Shown here: positions 7,984-16,375 of the stretch, in pieces
Layout of the letters: each line of letters begins with the position of its first letter
Position numbering within the stretch: position 1 is the stretch's first letter
From: an uncultured Oscillospiraceae bacterium
GTDB lineage: Bacteria; Bacillota; Clostridia; Oscillospirales; Oscillospiraceae
Assembly (NCBI GenBank): GCA_934552825.1
Contig: CAKTEQ010000006.1
Location: 1-64,000, forward strand
DNA: 64,000 nucleotides
Reading direction: 5' to 3'
Notes under the pieces: generated by a model
The model's database searches: none
Seen by the model: the letters and a program-made list of their open reading frames with translations, nothing else
Told to the model about the DNA's origin: nothing
Position numbers and translations under genes: made by a program

Positions 7984-9303
7984 TCACATGCCCCATACGA
8001 GCCAGATGTACGCATAACCCACGAGTACCGCTGTCAGTGTGAACGGCACACCTATGCGCAGGAAATCCCGCAGCGTGACCGTCTCGCCGTTCTTGCGCAG
8101 TATGCCGATACCGGCGATGTTCGCCGAGGCGCCGATGGGCGTCAGATTTCCTCCCAGCGTCGCGCCGGTGAGCAGTCCGAAATAGAACACATAAGGCGCC
8201 ATGCCCGCGCCGCCGTTCATGAGCCCCGCGATGCTCTGGACCACCGGCAGCATCGTCGCTACATACGGGATATTGTCTATGAAGGCAGACAGCACCACAG
8301 ACGCGAAAACGATAAGCGTATAGAGCAGGAAGGGATTATCGCCCGACACCTTGTAGAAAAGGTCCGCCGCCGCGTCTATGACGCCCGCGGTCTTGATGCC
8401 TTCAATGGCTATGAACAGGCCGAAGAGCAGCAGCAGCGTATCTCTGTCCATCTCCCGGAGCACCTGCCCGAACATAGAGCCGGACTTATGCTTCACGCAG
8501 TGCCGCACCACGCCTATAATGCAGAGAGCAAGGCAGATCAGTCCGCTGCGCAGATTATAAAGTGTCTCCAGCGCGCCGCCCGAGGGCTGCGGCAGGAAGG
8601 ACGCGAGGATGAGCAGCACAACTGTGCCTATCATGAGCCAGGAGGGGAAATAGTCCTCAACCTCCGTCTCCACCTGTGCCGATATTGCCTGCTTCTCCTT
8701 GCGGAACAGATACATGAGGATAAGCGAGGATGCGATCGCCCCCAACTCCACGCCCCAGAATATGCCGGGCTTGCCGAGCATCCAGAAGAAATCCAGGAAG
8801 TTCATATTAGCAAAGCCGCCCAGGAGAATACTCGTCGTGTCTCCCACGAGCGTGGCCGCCCCCTGGAGATTAGAGGAAACAGCTATGGCGATTATCACAG
8901 GCACGGGAGATATCTTCAGCTTTTTTGATATGGCGAGCCCCACGGGTGCCACCATAAGCACCGTCGCGACGTTGTCCACAAAAGCGCTTATCACGCCCGC
9001 GAAAAGCGCCAGCATAGTGACCGCCCACTTCACATTGGGCACCTTTACTATGAGCACCTCAGCGAGCCGGGCCGGCATTTTGCTCTCTATAAACAGTGTC
9101 ACCGTTCCCATTGTGCCGGCTATCATCAGCAGGACATTGTAGTCTACTGATTTCAGCGCCATAAGAGGCGTAAAATCATATACGCCGCAGAGCCCCAGCA
9201 CCACAAACACCGCCGCTCCGGAAAGGGCGATTATGGGCCGGTACTTCTGCAGCGCCAGCATGAGCACATACATGAGCAGGAAAATTATAAGCGCAAGAAT
9301 CAT
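7984..9303 (-). CDS. ArsB/NhaD-superfamily ion transporter
   Basis: 439 aa with about 11 hydrophobic segments. The two-fold pseudo-repeat of the ion-transporter superfamily is visible: AFVDNVATVLMVAPVG in the first half and AFIDNIPYVATMLPVV in the second, plus the hairpin motifs SSNLQGAATLVGD and LLTGATLGGNLTPIGASAN. Family members move arsenite, citrate, Na+ or other anions and cations. Linkage to KtrAB suggests a role in ion or pH homeostasis, for example Na+ extrusion, but this is inference. It starts at ATG 9301-9303 behind AGGAGG and is first gene of the operon. Confidence 0.85.
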   Translation of the reverse strand: MILALIIFLLMYVLMLALQKYRPIIALSGAAVFVVLGLCGVYDFTPLMALKSVDYNVLLMIAGTMGTVTLFIESKMPARLAEVLIVKVPNVKWAVTMLALFAGVISAFVDNVATVLMVAPVGLAISKKLKISPVPVIIAIAVSSNLQGAATLVGDTTSILLGGFANMNFLDFFWMLGKPGIFWGVELGAIASSLILMYLFRKEKQAISAQVETEVEDYFPSWLMIGTVVLLILASFLPQPSGGALETLYNLRSGLICLALCIIGVVRHCVKHKSGSMFGQVLREMDRDTLLLLFGLFIAIEGIKTAGVIDAAADLFYKVSGDNPFLLYTLIVFASVVLSAFIDNIPYVATMLPVVQSIAGLMNGGAGMAPYVFYFGLLTGATLGGNLTPIGASANIAGIGILRKNGETVTLRDFLRIGVPFTLTAVLVGYAYIWLVWGM

Positions 9304-9418
9304 CGTTTTTCCTCCTGAACATAGGGTTCTTATAAGTCTTATTCGCCTATTATACCACAGCCTGATTTAATGTACAGTGCCGCGTTACTCTAACAGATGT
9401 AAAATTCTTGTAAAAAAT

Positions 9419-9446
9419 AACCCCCAAAGCTGTAACTTTGGGGGTT
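9419..9446 (-). terminator. Terminator 1 downstream of tRNA-Gln
   Basis: Minus-strand stem AACCCCCAAAG/CTTTGGGGGTT followed by TATTTTTTAC. It insulates tRNA-Gln from the permease operon. Confidence 0.8.
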
Positions 9447-9503
9447 CGTCCTTTAGTGCTCTCCAAAACCGCCTGTCCGCTTTCCAATGGGCATAAAACA
9501 AAA

Positions 9504-9532
9504 ATCCCGGAAGCCTGAACGGTTTCCGGGAT
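9504..9532 (-). terminator. Terminator 2 immediately 3' of tRNA-Gln
   Basis: Minus-strand stem ATCCCGGAA/TTCCGGGAT followed by TTTTGTTTT, starting 6 bp after the tRNA CCA. Confidence 0.85.
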
Positions 9533-9537
9533 CTGCA

Positions 9538-9611
9538 TGGCAGCGGGTGAAGGATTCGAACCCTCACAAACGGAGTCAGAGTCCGGTGTGCTACCTTTAC
9601 ACAAACCCGCT
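9538..9611 (-). tRNA. tRNA-Gln (anticodon CTG)
   Basis: 74 nt with encoded CCA. Acceptor AGCGGGT/ACCCGCT with discriminator G, D-arm GTG/CAC, anticodon loop CTCTGAC giving CTG (reads CAG), T-arm GAGGG-TTCGAAT-CCTTC. The anticodon stem has one terminal C-U mismatch. Confidence 0.93.
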
Positions 9612-9723
9612 AGACAGCATAATTAATTATACTCATCTGACGAAAAATGTCAAGAACAATTTTTGCTTTTTCCTGATTGAATTTCTTCCGCCCTTTTGCA
9701 CATACTTCCTCTTGGTGATACAA

Positions 9724-10116
9724 ATGACTGCAATTATGGAATATGGCTGCGCATTTGCCTGCGGCGCCCTTGTTTACGGCGCTATGGAGATATGCTTCCG
9801 GGGCTTCACCCACTGGAGTATGCTGATCACAGGCGGCGCATGCTTTCTCATCTTCCACATTATCAACCGGCGTCTCTGCCGCGCCCCGCTCCTGCTCCGC
9901 TGCGCGATGAGCTGCGTCATAATCACAGCGCTGGAGTTGCTGGCGGGAATACTGGTAAACCGCCTGTTCTCCATGAACGTCTGGGATTACTCTGCCCGCC
10001 GGTATAACTTCATGGGCCAGATATGCGCCCTGTTCTCCTTCTTCTGGTTTCTCATGGGCATACCCATGAGCTACGCAAGCTGGGCGATACGGGATGTCTT
10101 CTCCGCCGCAGGATGA
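9724..10116 (+). CDS. Small membrane protein, putative ABC-transporter type IV (CmpB-like) family
   Basis: 130 aa, about four transmembrane segments. It ends with the motif MGIPMSYASWAIRD and contains VNRLFSMNVWDYS, resembling the 'putative ABC-transporter type IV' family, in which WDYS and an R..NF..G motif recur. No ATPase partner is adjacent. I chose the ATG at 9724 because the frame upstream of it runs through the tRNA-Gln gene; the ribosome site there is weak. The function of this family is not established. Confidence 0.65.
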   Translation: MTAIMEYGCAFACGALVYGAMEICFRGFTHWSMLITGGACFLIFHIINRRLCRAPLLLRCAMSCVIITALELLAGILVNRLFSMNVWDYSARRYNFMGQICALFSFFWFLMGIPMSYASWAIRDVFSAAG

Positions 10117-10122
10117 AATACA

Positions 10123-10150
10123 AAAAGGAGCGCACAAGTGCGCTCCTTAC
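10123..10150. terminator. Bidirectional terminator
   Basis: AAGGAGCGCAC/GTGCGCTCCTT stem between two converging genes, with a preceding A-run. Confidence 0.7.
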
Positions 10151-10161
10151 TCATATGTAAA

Positions 10162-10707
10162 TTACTTAACCAGCTTTGAGATCGTCTTGAATACATCCCC
10201 GCCGGCTTTCCTTGTCAGTTCGAAAAGTATCGACTCGCTGGAGGATATTACAGCCCCCTCCTGCTCCGCGCGCTTGAAGGCCACTTCAAGATCATCGTCA
10301 AAACGAGAGCTGACGCAGTCCTTCACGAGGACCGCTCTGTAACCCCTGGCAATGAGGTCGATCACCGTCTGCAAAACGCACACATGCGCCTCGATGCCGC
10401 ATATTATCACTGTTTTTCTTCCTGTCGCTTCCAGTGCTGCCATGAATGCTTCCTCATCCGCGCAGCTGAATGTCATCTTCTCGATGGGACAAAACCCGTC
10501 TCCGACCGCTTCCACGACCTCTTCTACGGTTTTCCCGAGGCCCTTGGGATACTGCTCGGAAACGAGCACCGGCATTCCCAGGGCATTTATCCCGTTGATG
10601 AGTCTCAGGCTCTTTCTCATAAGCTCCTCCCGGCGCTGCACCGCGGGAAGAATTTTCTCCTGATAGTCCACCGCCAGGAGCACAGAATCCTTCAATTCAA
10701 CTCTCAT
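10162..10707 (-). CDS. Isochorismatase-family cysteine hydrolase
   Basis: 181 aa. The family catalytic triad is present: D14 (LLAVDYQ), K77 (PIEKMTF) and C110 (GIEAHVCVLQT). The GIEAHVCVLQT block is typical of the short YcaC/nicotinamidase-like branch, so the substrate could be an amide or carbamoyl compound rather than isochorismate. Cytoplasmic. The start ATG overlaps the stop of the upstream membrane gene by 4 nt (ATGA), so the two are co-translated. Confidence 0.88.
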   Translation of the reverse strand: MRVELKDSVLLAVDYQEKILPAVQRREELMRKSLRLINGINALGMPVLVSEQYPKGLGKTVEEVVEAVGDGFCPIEKMTFSCADEEAFMAALEATGRKTVIICGIEAHVCVLQTVIDLIARGYRAVLVKDCVSSRFDDDLEVAFKRAEQEGAVISSSESILFELTRKAGGDVFKTISKLVK

Positions 10708-11144
10708 TTTTTCTTCTTGACCTCCGGTATAAGGGTGATTTTTCCAAAAATGGGCACGCGCACGAACTCAGCCTCCGACGTGGAGAGCAGCCCGTTCACA
10801 GTGAACCCTATAATGCATATGGCAAACGCCATCGCGAGGATCTCCCAGTAATAGTAATCGCCGATCTTCCCCTCCCAGAAGAAGGACAGGACAAATACGA
10901 TTATGGCGTCTATTATCGTCAGCAGCGTCAGAATAAGTCCCTGGTTCGCACATTTGCGCCCAAAGCGGGAGTTCGGATTGCGCACCAGCGGCCACCAGAA
11001 CAGGAAGGGTATATAACCCTTTGAGCCGAGAGCACGATTCATCTCCGTGTCCTTATCATACGCCTTATATTTGGGTGCATAGTTCAGAGGATTTGCAAGT
11101 ATCCCATCTCCATGCTGTTTTTTTACATCTTTCTTTTTAGCCAT
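10704..11144 (-). CDS. Small membrane protein of unknown function
   Basis: 146 aa. A basic N-terminus (MAKKKDVKKQHGDG) and basic C-terminus (EVKKKK) flank two long hydrophobic segments (~68-92 and ~98-118). The region KGYIPFLFWWPLVRNPNSRFGRKCANQGL resembles the amphipathic start of DUF4870-like small membrane proteins, but I do not claim the family. GGAGAAG precedes the ATG. It is co-translated with the isochorismatase-like gene. Confidence 0.7.
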   Translation of the reverse strand: MAKKKDVKKQHGDGILANPLNYAPKYKAYDKDTEMNRALGSKGYIPFLFWWPLVRNPNSRFGRKCANQGLILTLLTIIDAIIVFVLSFFWEGKIGDYYYWEILAMAFAICIIGFTVNGLLSTSEAEFVRVPIFGKITLIPEVKKKK

Positions 11145-11290
11145 ATTCTTCTCCTTTTCAGGGTACCTGTCTCAACTGCGCCGCTTTTCCGCCGTTTTTA
11201 TCCCCGGCGGCAATAATAAGCGGGCCCCCGAAGACAGGCTCATTGTAGCACGTGGGCTGCAAAAATGCAAGCAGTGCCGGATACGCAAAG

Positions 11291-11313
11291 GCCCCGGGCA
11301 AACTGCCCAGGGC
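11291..11313 (-). terminator. Probable terminator after the SLH protein gene
   Basis: Hairpin GCCCCGGGCA/TGCCCAGGGC with a 3-nt loop, 23 bp beyond the stop. The T-tract is poor, so termination strength is uncertain. Confidence 0.4.
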
Positions 11314-11335
11314 TCTTTATAAAGCTCAAACTGTT

Positions 11336-11950
11336 TCAGTTCCAGTGCTCGGCATCTCCGGAACGTGTATAGCCGTGAGTACTGGCAGCCTCCATCACAG
11401 CGTAGTATGCCCAGTGATCCTTTGAGATATCCTTGAACTGGGTCAAAGCCCCGCTGTTACGGTCAACATACTCCCGGTCCGCGCTGCGCTCCAGCATACG
11501 GCAGACTATCGCCGCCACCTCGGCTCTGGAAATATGCTCCTGAGGGCGGAAGGTCCCGTCCTCATATCCTTTGAGGAATGCCCTGTGGTTCACCGTATCG
11601 AGCCATTTTGAAACGTCAGTGTCCCCCAATTGTACCTGCCCCTCCGTGAAATAATCGCTCAACGCCGGGTCCGCTATTTTATCCATCCGGTAATTATAAT
11701 TGTTGCCGGCCTTACCCGCGGCGCTGCAATAGAGCCAGTATTCATTCTCCTCAAAGGAAATGCCGAATTCCTGGGCTATCTGCTCCTTGACCTGAGAGAG
11801 CTTTGTGCTCAAGGGGTAAGAGAACTCCGTGCTCTGCCCACTGGCGCAGCACACATGGATGCTGACATTTTCCTCGGCGAAAGCTGCCCCCGGAAGCACC
11901 GCCGCCACCATAAGCAGCACAAGAAAGATGCTGAGCAACCTCTTCTTCAT
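11336..11950 (-). CDS. Secreted SLH-domain protein with beta-grasp-like N-terminus
   Basis: 204 aa. Signal peptide 1-25 ending AAFAEE. Residues ~28-75 (VSIHVCCASGQ, then LSQVKEQIAQEFGI, then EYWLYC) have the strand-helix-strand pattern of a ubiquitin-like beta-grasp, which is an inference from pattern only. From ~112 there is one clear SLH repeat (FLKGYEDGTFRPQEHISRAE) and a second degenerate C-terminal one (HWAYYAVMEA...HWN). SLH domains bind secondary cell-wall polymer. The tail closely resembles the C-terminus of the adhesin at 53.8 kb. AGGAGG precedes the ATG, and a 22-bp palindrome lies just upstream. Confidence 0.82.
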   Translation of the reverse strand: MKKRLLSIFLVLLMVAAVLPGAAFAEENVSIHVCCASGQSTEFSYPLSTKLSQVKEQIAQEFGISFEENEYWLYCSAAGKAGNNYNYRMDKIADPALSDYFTEGQVQLGDTDVSKWLDTVNHRAFLKGYEDGTFRPQEHISRAEVAAIVCRMLERSADREYVDRNSGALTQFKDISKDHWAYYAVMEAASTHGYTRSGDAEHWN

Positions 11951-11980
11951 CGTCTTATCCTCCTGCGAATTTAATGTTCA

Positions 11981-12002
11981 TTGTGTCCGTATACGGACAC
12001 AA
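11981..12002 (-). promoter_or_regulatory. Perfect 22-bp palindrome upstream of the SLH gene
   Basis: A perfect palindrome centred on GTCCGTATACGGAC, ~31 bp upstream of the SLH gene start and overlapping the terminator hairpin of the ABC genes. With no T-run of its own it looks more like a protein-binding site than a terminator. Confidence 0.5.
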
Positions 12003-12038
12003 GACGGGCTGAGGGAATACTCCCTCAGCCCGTCTTGT
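11999..12038 (-). terminator. Terminator of the ABC exporter operon
   Basis: 18-bp perfect stem (ACAAGACGGGCTGAGGGA arm) with an ATAC/GTAT loop, 11 bp after the stop codon. Confidence 0.75.
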
Positions 12039-12049
12039 ATAAATTCACA

Positions 12050-13927
12050 TTATGACGCCTCTTCGCCCCCGGCGAACTGGCTGTTGTAAAGCTCCGCATA
12101 GAAGCCGCCTTTTTCCAGCAGCTCTTTGTGATTCCCCTGCTCTACTATGGCACCGTTGTTCATCACCAGGATAACGTCCGCCTCCCTGATGGTAGACAGG
12201 CGGTGGGCAATGACAAAGCTGGTGCGTCCCAGCATCAACTCGGACATAGCCTTCTGTATGAGGACCTCCGTGCGGGTATCAACGGAGCTTGTCGCCTCGT
12301 CCAGAATGAGTATGCTGGGGTCCGAGAGAAAGGCTCTCGCAATGGTGAGCAGCTGCTTCTGTCCCTGGGAGATGTTCGAAGCGTCGTCTCCCAGCACTGT
12401 ATCGTAGCCCTCCGGCAATGTCCTGATGAACCTGTCGGCGTATGCCCCTTTTGCCGCCGCCTCAACGAGCTCGTCAGTCACCTCACCCCTGCTTGGGGGC
12501 CATCCGTAGGCTATGTTCTCCTTTATCGTGCCGTTGAAGAGCCATGTATCCTGCAGGACCATGCCGATGCAGGTACGAAGGTTCTCCCGTGTCAGCTCTG
12601 TTATATCCACGCCGTCTATCGTTATCCTGCCGCCATTGAGCTCATAGAACCGGAGAATAAGATTCACGAGCGTCGTCTTGCCGGCGCCGGTGGGCCCAAC
12701 GATTGCCACTGTCTTGCCCGGCTCCACGTCCAGATTCAGGTGCTCGATAAGCGGCGTATCCTCCCTGTATCTGAAGCTCACATCTTCGAAACAGACATGC
12801 CCCTTCGGATACCTGAGTTTCTTAGGCTCGGCCGCGTCGGGCACCTGCTCCTGAGCGTCCAGCAGTTCAAACACCCGTTCAGCCGACGCCATGGAGGACT
12901 GGAGGTTGTTCACCAGAAATCCCACCTGCTGTATTGGCTGGGTGAGCTGCTTTGTATAGGATATGAACGCCGTCACGTCGCCCAGCAGGAGCGTTCCGGC
13001 TATAACCTTCAGGGACCCGAACAGACATACCGCCACGTAGTTCAGGTTTCCCACAAAGCGCATCAGGGGCATTATGATGCCGGAAACGAACTGTGCCTTG
13101 AAAAACGAGCGGCGCAGCACTTTGTTCTCGTTTTCGAATCGGGCCTGCTCTTCCTGCTCTTTATTGAAGAGCCTGACCACATTGTGCCCCGTGTATATCT
13201 CCTCAATATGTCCGTTCAGGCGCCCCGTGCTGCTCCACTGCTCCTTGAAGTATTTGCTGGAGTGCCTGGAAACGACCTTCGTTATAAGCAGACACACAAC
13301 TACCGTCGCGAGAGATACCAGCGTCAGACTGAGGCTGATGGTAAACATCATCACGATAACAGCGATGACTGTCACCACAGTCGTTATCATCTGGGTAAGC
13401 GTCTCCTGAAGAGTGCTGGAGATATTGTCCACGTCGTTTGTGACGCGGCTGAGTATTTCACCTCTGGGGTTGTCATCGTAATATTTCAGCGGCAGACGCT
13501 TGAGTTTTTCGTCCACGCGGCGGCGGAGGGAGTATACCGTGTTCTGTGCCACCGTCGTCATTATCCGCTGCTGCAGGTAGTTGAAAAGGAATACCAGCAG
13601 GTACAGTCCCAGCAGCACCGCGCCTATGCGCAGCATCCCGCCGTAGTCAAACACCGCTCCTGTGTCTTTGATCCGGGCTTCTATTCCCGCATAAATTATG
13701 TTAACTATTCTGCCCAGCACCTTAGGCGCCGCAACAGAGCATATCACGCTGATGACCGTCATGATTATCACGGCGATTATGCGCCCCTTGTATGGTGCCA
13801 TCATGCCGCATACGCGGCGGAACGTACCACTCAGGTTTTTTGCCCGCTCGCCGCTGCCCATACCATGGCCGGGACCATGCCCCGGACCTCCCCGGCGTGG
13901 GGCTGAATTGTTCTTGTGGCCGCTCAT
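12050..13927 (-). CDS. ABC exporter half-transporter (MdlB/LmrA type)
   Basis: 625 aa. A Gly/His/Pro-rich N-terminus (RRGGPGHGPGHGMGSGE) precedes a six-helix exporter domain (~45-345) and a nucleotide-binding domain with Walker A GPTGAGKTT, signature ISQGQKQ (Ser-Gln in place of LSGGQ), Walker B ILILDEATSSVD and H-loop AHRLST. It overlaps the partner gene by 4 nt. Together they should form a heterodimeric exporter of the BmrCD/LmrCD kind, with a MarR regulator upstream, so probably drug or lipid export. Confidence 0.92.
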   Translation of the reverse strand: MSGHKNNSAPRRGGPGHGPGHGMGSGERAKNLSGTFRRVCGMMAPYKGRIIAVIIMTVISVICSVAAPKVLGRIVNIIYAGIEARIKDTGAVFDYGGMLRIGAVLLGLYLLVFLFNYLQQRIMTTVAQNTVYSLRRRVDEKLKRLPLKYYDDNPRGEILSRVTNDVDNISSTLQETLTQMITTVVTVIAVIVMMFTISLSLTLVSLATVVVCLLITKVVSRHSSKYFKEQWSSTGRLNGHIEEIYTGHNVVRLFNKEQEEQARFENENKVLRRSFFKAQFVSGIIMPLMRFVGNLNYVAVCLFGSLKVIAGTLLLGDVTAFISYTKQLTQPIQQVGFLVNNLQSSMASAERVFELLDAQEQVPDAAEPKKLRYPKGHVCFEDVSFRYREDTPLIEHLNLDVEPGKTVAIVGPTGAGKTTLVNLILRFYELNGGRITIDGVDITELTRENLRTCIGMVLQDTWLFNGTIKENIAYGWPPSRGEVTDELVEAAAKGAYADRFIRTLPEGYDTVLGDDASNISQGQKQLLTIARAFLSDPSILILDEATSSVDTRTEVLIQKAMSELMLGRTSFVIAHRLSTIREADVILVMNNGAIVEQGNHKELLEKGGFYAELYNSQFAGGEEAS

Positions 13928-15654
13928 TTCTCCACCTCCTCTTCGGAAAGCTGAGACAGAACTATCTCCCTGTAAACCTTGCAGGATCTCATCAGCTCTT
14001 TATGGGTGCCGATGCCCGCCATCCTGCCGTCGTCCAGGACGATTATGCTGTCCGCGTTCATGATCGTACTTACACGCTGGGCAACAATTATCACGGCCGC
14101 ACCCTCAGTCTCCTCCTTAAGAGCCTCACGGAGAGCCGCGTCTGTCTTGAAGTCCAGCGCGGAGAAGCTGTCGTCGAATACATATATGTCAGGCTTGCGC
14201 ACCAGCGCCCGGGCAATAGCCATACGCTGCTTCTGTCCGCCGGAGAGATTGGAACCGCCCTGGGTGACCTCGCTGTTGAGCCCATCCTCCTTGTCCATTA
14301 CGAAGCGCTTGCCCTGGGCCACGTCCAGCGCGTGCCACATCTCCTCTTCAGTTGCGTCATCTTTACCGTAGCGCAGGTTTGACGCGATAGTCCCCTCGAA
14401 AAGGAATGCTTTCTGGGGCACATAACCCAGTCTGTCACGCAGCTCGCTCTGCCGTACGCTGCGCACATCCACGCCGTTTATAAGCACCTGTCCCTCCGTC
14501 ACGTCATACAGCCGGGGGATAAGGCTTATGAGCGTCGATTTGCCGCTGCCCGTAGAGCCGATGATAGCGAGCGTTTCACCCTTGTCCACCCTGAAATTGA
14601 TGCCGCTGAGGATACTCTCCTGGGCGCCGGGGTATTTGAAGCTGACATTTTTGAACTCAAGGGACTCAAATCCCTTGGGAATGCCCGCAGGCTTTTCCGG
14701 ATCTGTGATGGTGCAGTCCGTATCCAGGACTTCACTTATACGGTGCATGGATGCCATGGCACGGGGCAGCATGATAAAGTTCATGGATGCGATCATGACG
14801 GACAGGACCACGTGCATGATATACGTCATGAACGCTGTGAGGTTGCCTATCTGCATGAGTCCCGCGTCAATACGCTTTGCGCCGAACCAGTACACGGCAA
14901 GGGTGGACAGGTTCATCACTATTGTCATTACCGGCGCCACAAGGATAATTATCTTCTGCGCCTTCATCTGTGTGTCTGTCAGGTCGTGATTTGCTCTGTC
15001 AAAGCGCTTCTCCTCATAGTCGTCACGGACAAAAGTCCGAATGACCCGCACGCCGGAGAGTTTTTCCCTCATTATCTGGTTAAGTCTGTCCAGCTTGCTC
15101 TGAACAGACTGGAAGAGGGGCATTGTCTTTATCAGCAGTATGACTATCAGCACCACTATTACCGGCACCGCCACAAGGAGCACCTTCGACAGCGCCACAT
15201 CCTGGTTCAGGGCCATTATCAGACCGCCTACAAGCATTATCGGCGCGAACATCGTCATTCGCAGGAGCATATAAACCAGATTTTGCACCTGGGTTATATC
15301 ATTCGTCGTCCTTGTGATAAGTCCGGGAGCGCCGAACTTGCCCATCTCAATATTGGAAAAATTCTCGACCTTACTGAACACATCATAGCGCAGCCGCTCT
15401 CCAAAACCGGAGGACGCGTAGGACGCGCAGTAGGAACAGAGTATCGCCGCCACTGCCACTCCCGCAGAAACAGCAAGCATTATAATTCCCATGCGGACAA
15501 CGTAGCCCGTGTCTCCCGTCTGAACGCCGTTATTGATTATAGACGCGTTCAAATTCGGCAGCTCAAGTTCGGCAATACACTGCAGCACAAGGAGCAGTAT
15601 CGCTCCAACTGCGTAAAAGCGGTAAGGTTTCAGATATTTAAGTATTCGCTTCAT
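13924..15654 (-). CDS. ABC exporter half-transporter (MdlA/BmrC type)
   Basis: 576 aa, six helices (~1-310) then an ATPase domain with Walker A GSTGSGKST, signature NLSGGQKQR, and Walker B IYVFDDSFSALD. The Walker B motif ends in Asp where the catalytic Glu normally sits (FDDS), and the switch His is Gln (VAQRVST). The partner has canonical Glu and His at those places. This is the asymmetric-site pattern of heterodimeric exporters. It starts 17 nt inside the MarR gene end, with AAAGGAG upstream. Confidence 0.93.
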   Translation of the reverse strand: MKRILKYLKPYRFYAVGAILLLVLQCIAELELPNLNASIINNGVQTGDTGYVVRMGIIMLAVSAGVAVAAILCSYCASYASSGFGERLRYDVFSKVENFSNIEMGKFGAPGLITRTTNDITQVQNLVYMLLRMTMFAPIMLVGGLIMALNQDVALSKVLLVAVPVIVVLIVILLIKTMPLFQSVQSKLDRLNQIMREKLSGVRVIRTFVRDDYEEKRFDRANHDLTDTQMKAQKIIILVAPVMTIVMNLSTLAVYWFGAKRIDAGLMQIGNLTAFMTYIMHVVLSVMIASMNFIMLPRAMASMHRISEVLDTDCTITDPEKPAGIPKGFESLEFKNVSFKYPGAQESILSGINFRVDKGETLAIIGSTGSGKSTLISLIPRLYDVTEGQVLINGVDVRSVRQSELRDRLGYVPQKAFLFEGTIASNLRYGKDDATEEEMWHALDVAQGKRFVMDKEDGLNSEVTQGGSNLSGGQKQRMAIARALVRKPDIYVFDDSFSALDFKTDAALREALKEETEGAAVIIVAQRVSTIMNADSIIVLDDGRMAGIGTHKELMRSCKVYREIVLSQLSEEEVEK

Positions 15655-16180
15655 CTGCTCTCCTTTCGAACTGGGCTATATGCTCTTTCATTCTGTCGTT
15701 TATCTTGTCAAGGCTTCTTATAAAGCTATCCGCTTCATCTTCGTCCAGCCTGAAGCATGCGTTGATATCCGCAACAGTGTCCCGGTCTATCTGCTGGATG
15801 ATCTCTCTGCCTTTATCCGTGAGCCAAACTCTCGTGACTCTTGCGTCGCGCTCGTCCTGTGTCCTGCGTATAAATCCGTCGCGCTCCAGATGCTGGAGCG
15901 CATTTGTCACGCTTGCCCGGCGAAGGGCCAGATAATCCGCCAACTCCGTCTGGTTTATCCCCTCATGGGCCGCTATGACCTTGATATACATATTTTGAGA
16001 ACGAAACAGCTCCGAGCGCAGCACAGTATTATAGAATATACGCGCCTGAAGCTGCCGATATCTCATCAGCGCGTTGAATACTCTGTTGGCTGTGGGATCC
16101 GCATCATCAAAAACTATGCCGAAATCCTTGGCAAAGGGCATTTTGCCCTCACGAAAGTCATCGCCGCCTTCTCTATGCAT
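15638..16180 (-). CDS. MarR-family transcriptional regulator
   Basis: 180 aa, somewhat longer than typical MarR (~145) owing to a ~25-residue N-terminal extension. Winged-helix region: AAHEGINQTELADYLALRR, then the recognition helix SVTNALQHLERDGFI and wing RRTQDERDARVTRVWLTDKG. It starts at ATG 16178-16180 behind AGGAGG. It is first gene of the exporter operon and likely represses it through the two TTAG-N4-CTAA boxes in its leader, relieving repression when a substrate binds. Confidence 0.92.
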   Translation of the reverse strand: MHREGGDDFREGKMPFAKDFGIVFDDADPTANRVFNALMRYRQLQARIFYNTVLRSELFRSQNMYIKVIAAHEGINQTELADYLALRRASVTNALQHLERDGFIRRTQDERDARVTRVWLTDKGREIIQQIDRDTVADINACFRLDEDEADSFIRSLDKINDRMKEHIAQFERRADEANT

Positions 16181-16182
16181 TG

Positions 16183-16241
16183 TTAGCCTCCTAACGTTTA
16201 GATTCCTAACTAATTTTAGCGCCGGTTATTTTAATTGTCAA
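16183..16241 (-). promoter_or_regulatory. MarR-exporter operon promoter with two operators
   Basis: Minus strand: -35 TTGACA (16236-16241), 17-bp spacer, -10 TAAAAT (16213-16218). Downstream are two palindromes of form TTAG-N4-CTAA at 16198-16209 and 16183-16194, 15 bp apart. The second covers the ribosome binding site. This layout supports autorepression by the MarR protein. Confidence 0.75.
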
Positions 16242-16303
16242 GGACTCGTATGTTAACATTTTTTGAACTGAGCTTAACCAAATCCCAGAACATTTACGCA
16301 AAA

Positions 16304-16339
16304 AGATTGCCGGGAGACGTTTCCGTCTCCCGGCAATCT
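16304..16339 (-). terminator. Terminator downstream of the sugar ABC operon
   Basis: 16-bp perfect stem (AGATTGCCGGGAGACG arm), loop TTTC/GAAA, followed on the minus strand by TTTTTGCG. Confidence 0.9.
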
Positions 16340-16375
16340 GTAGGTGATTAAGGTTTTGAAAGAAAATTGGCGTGA

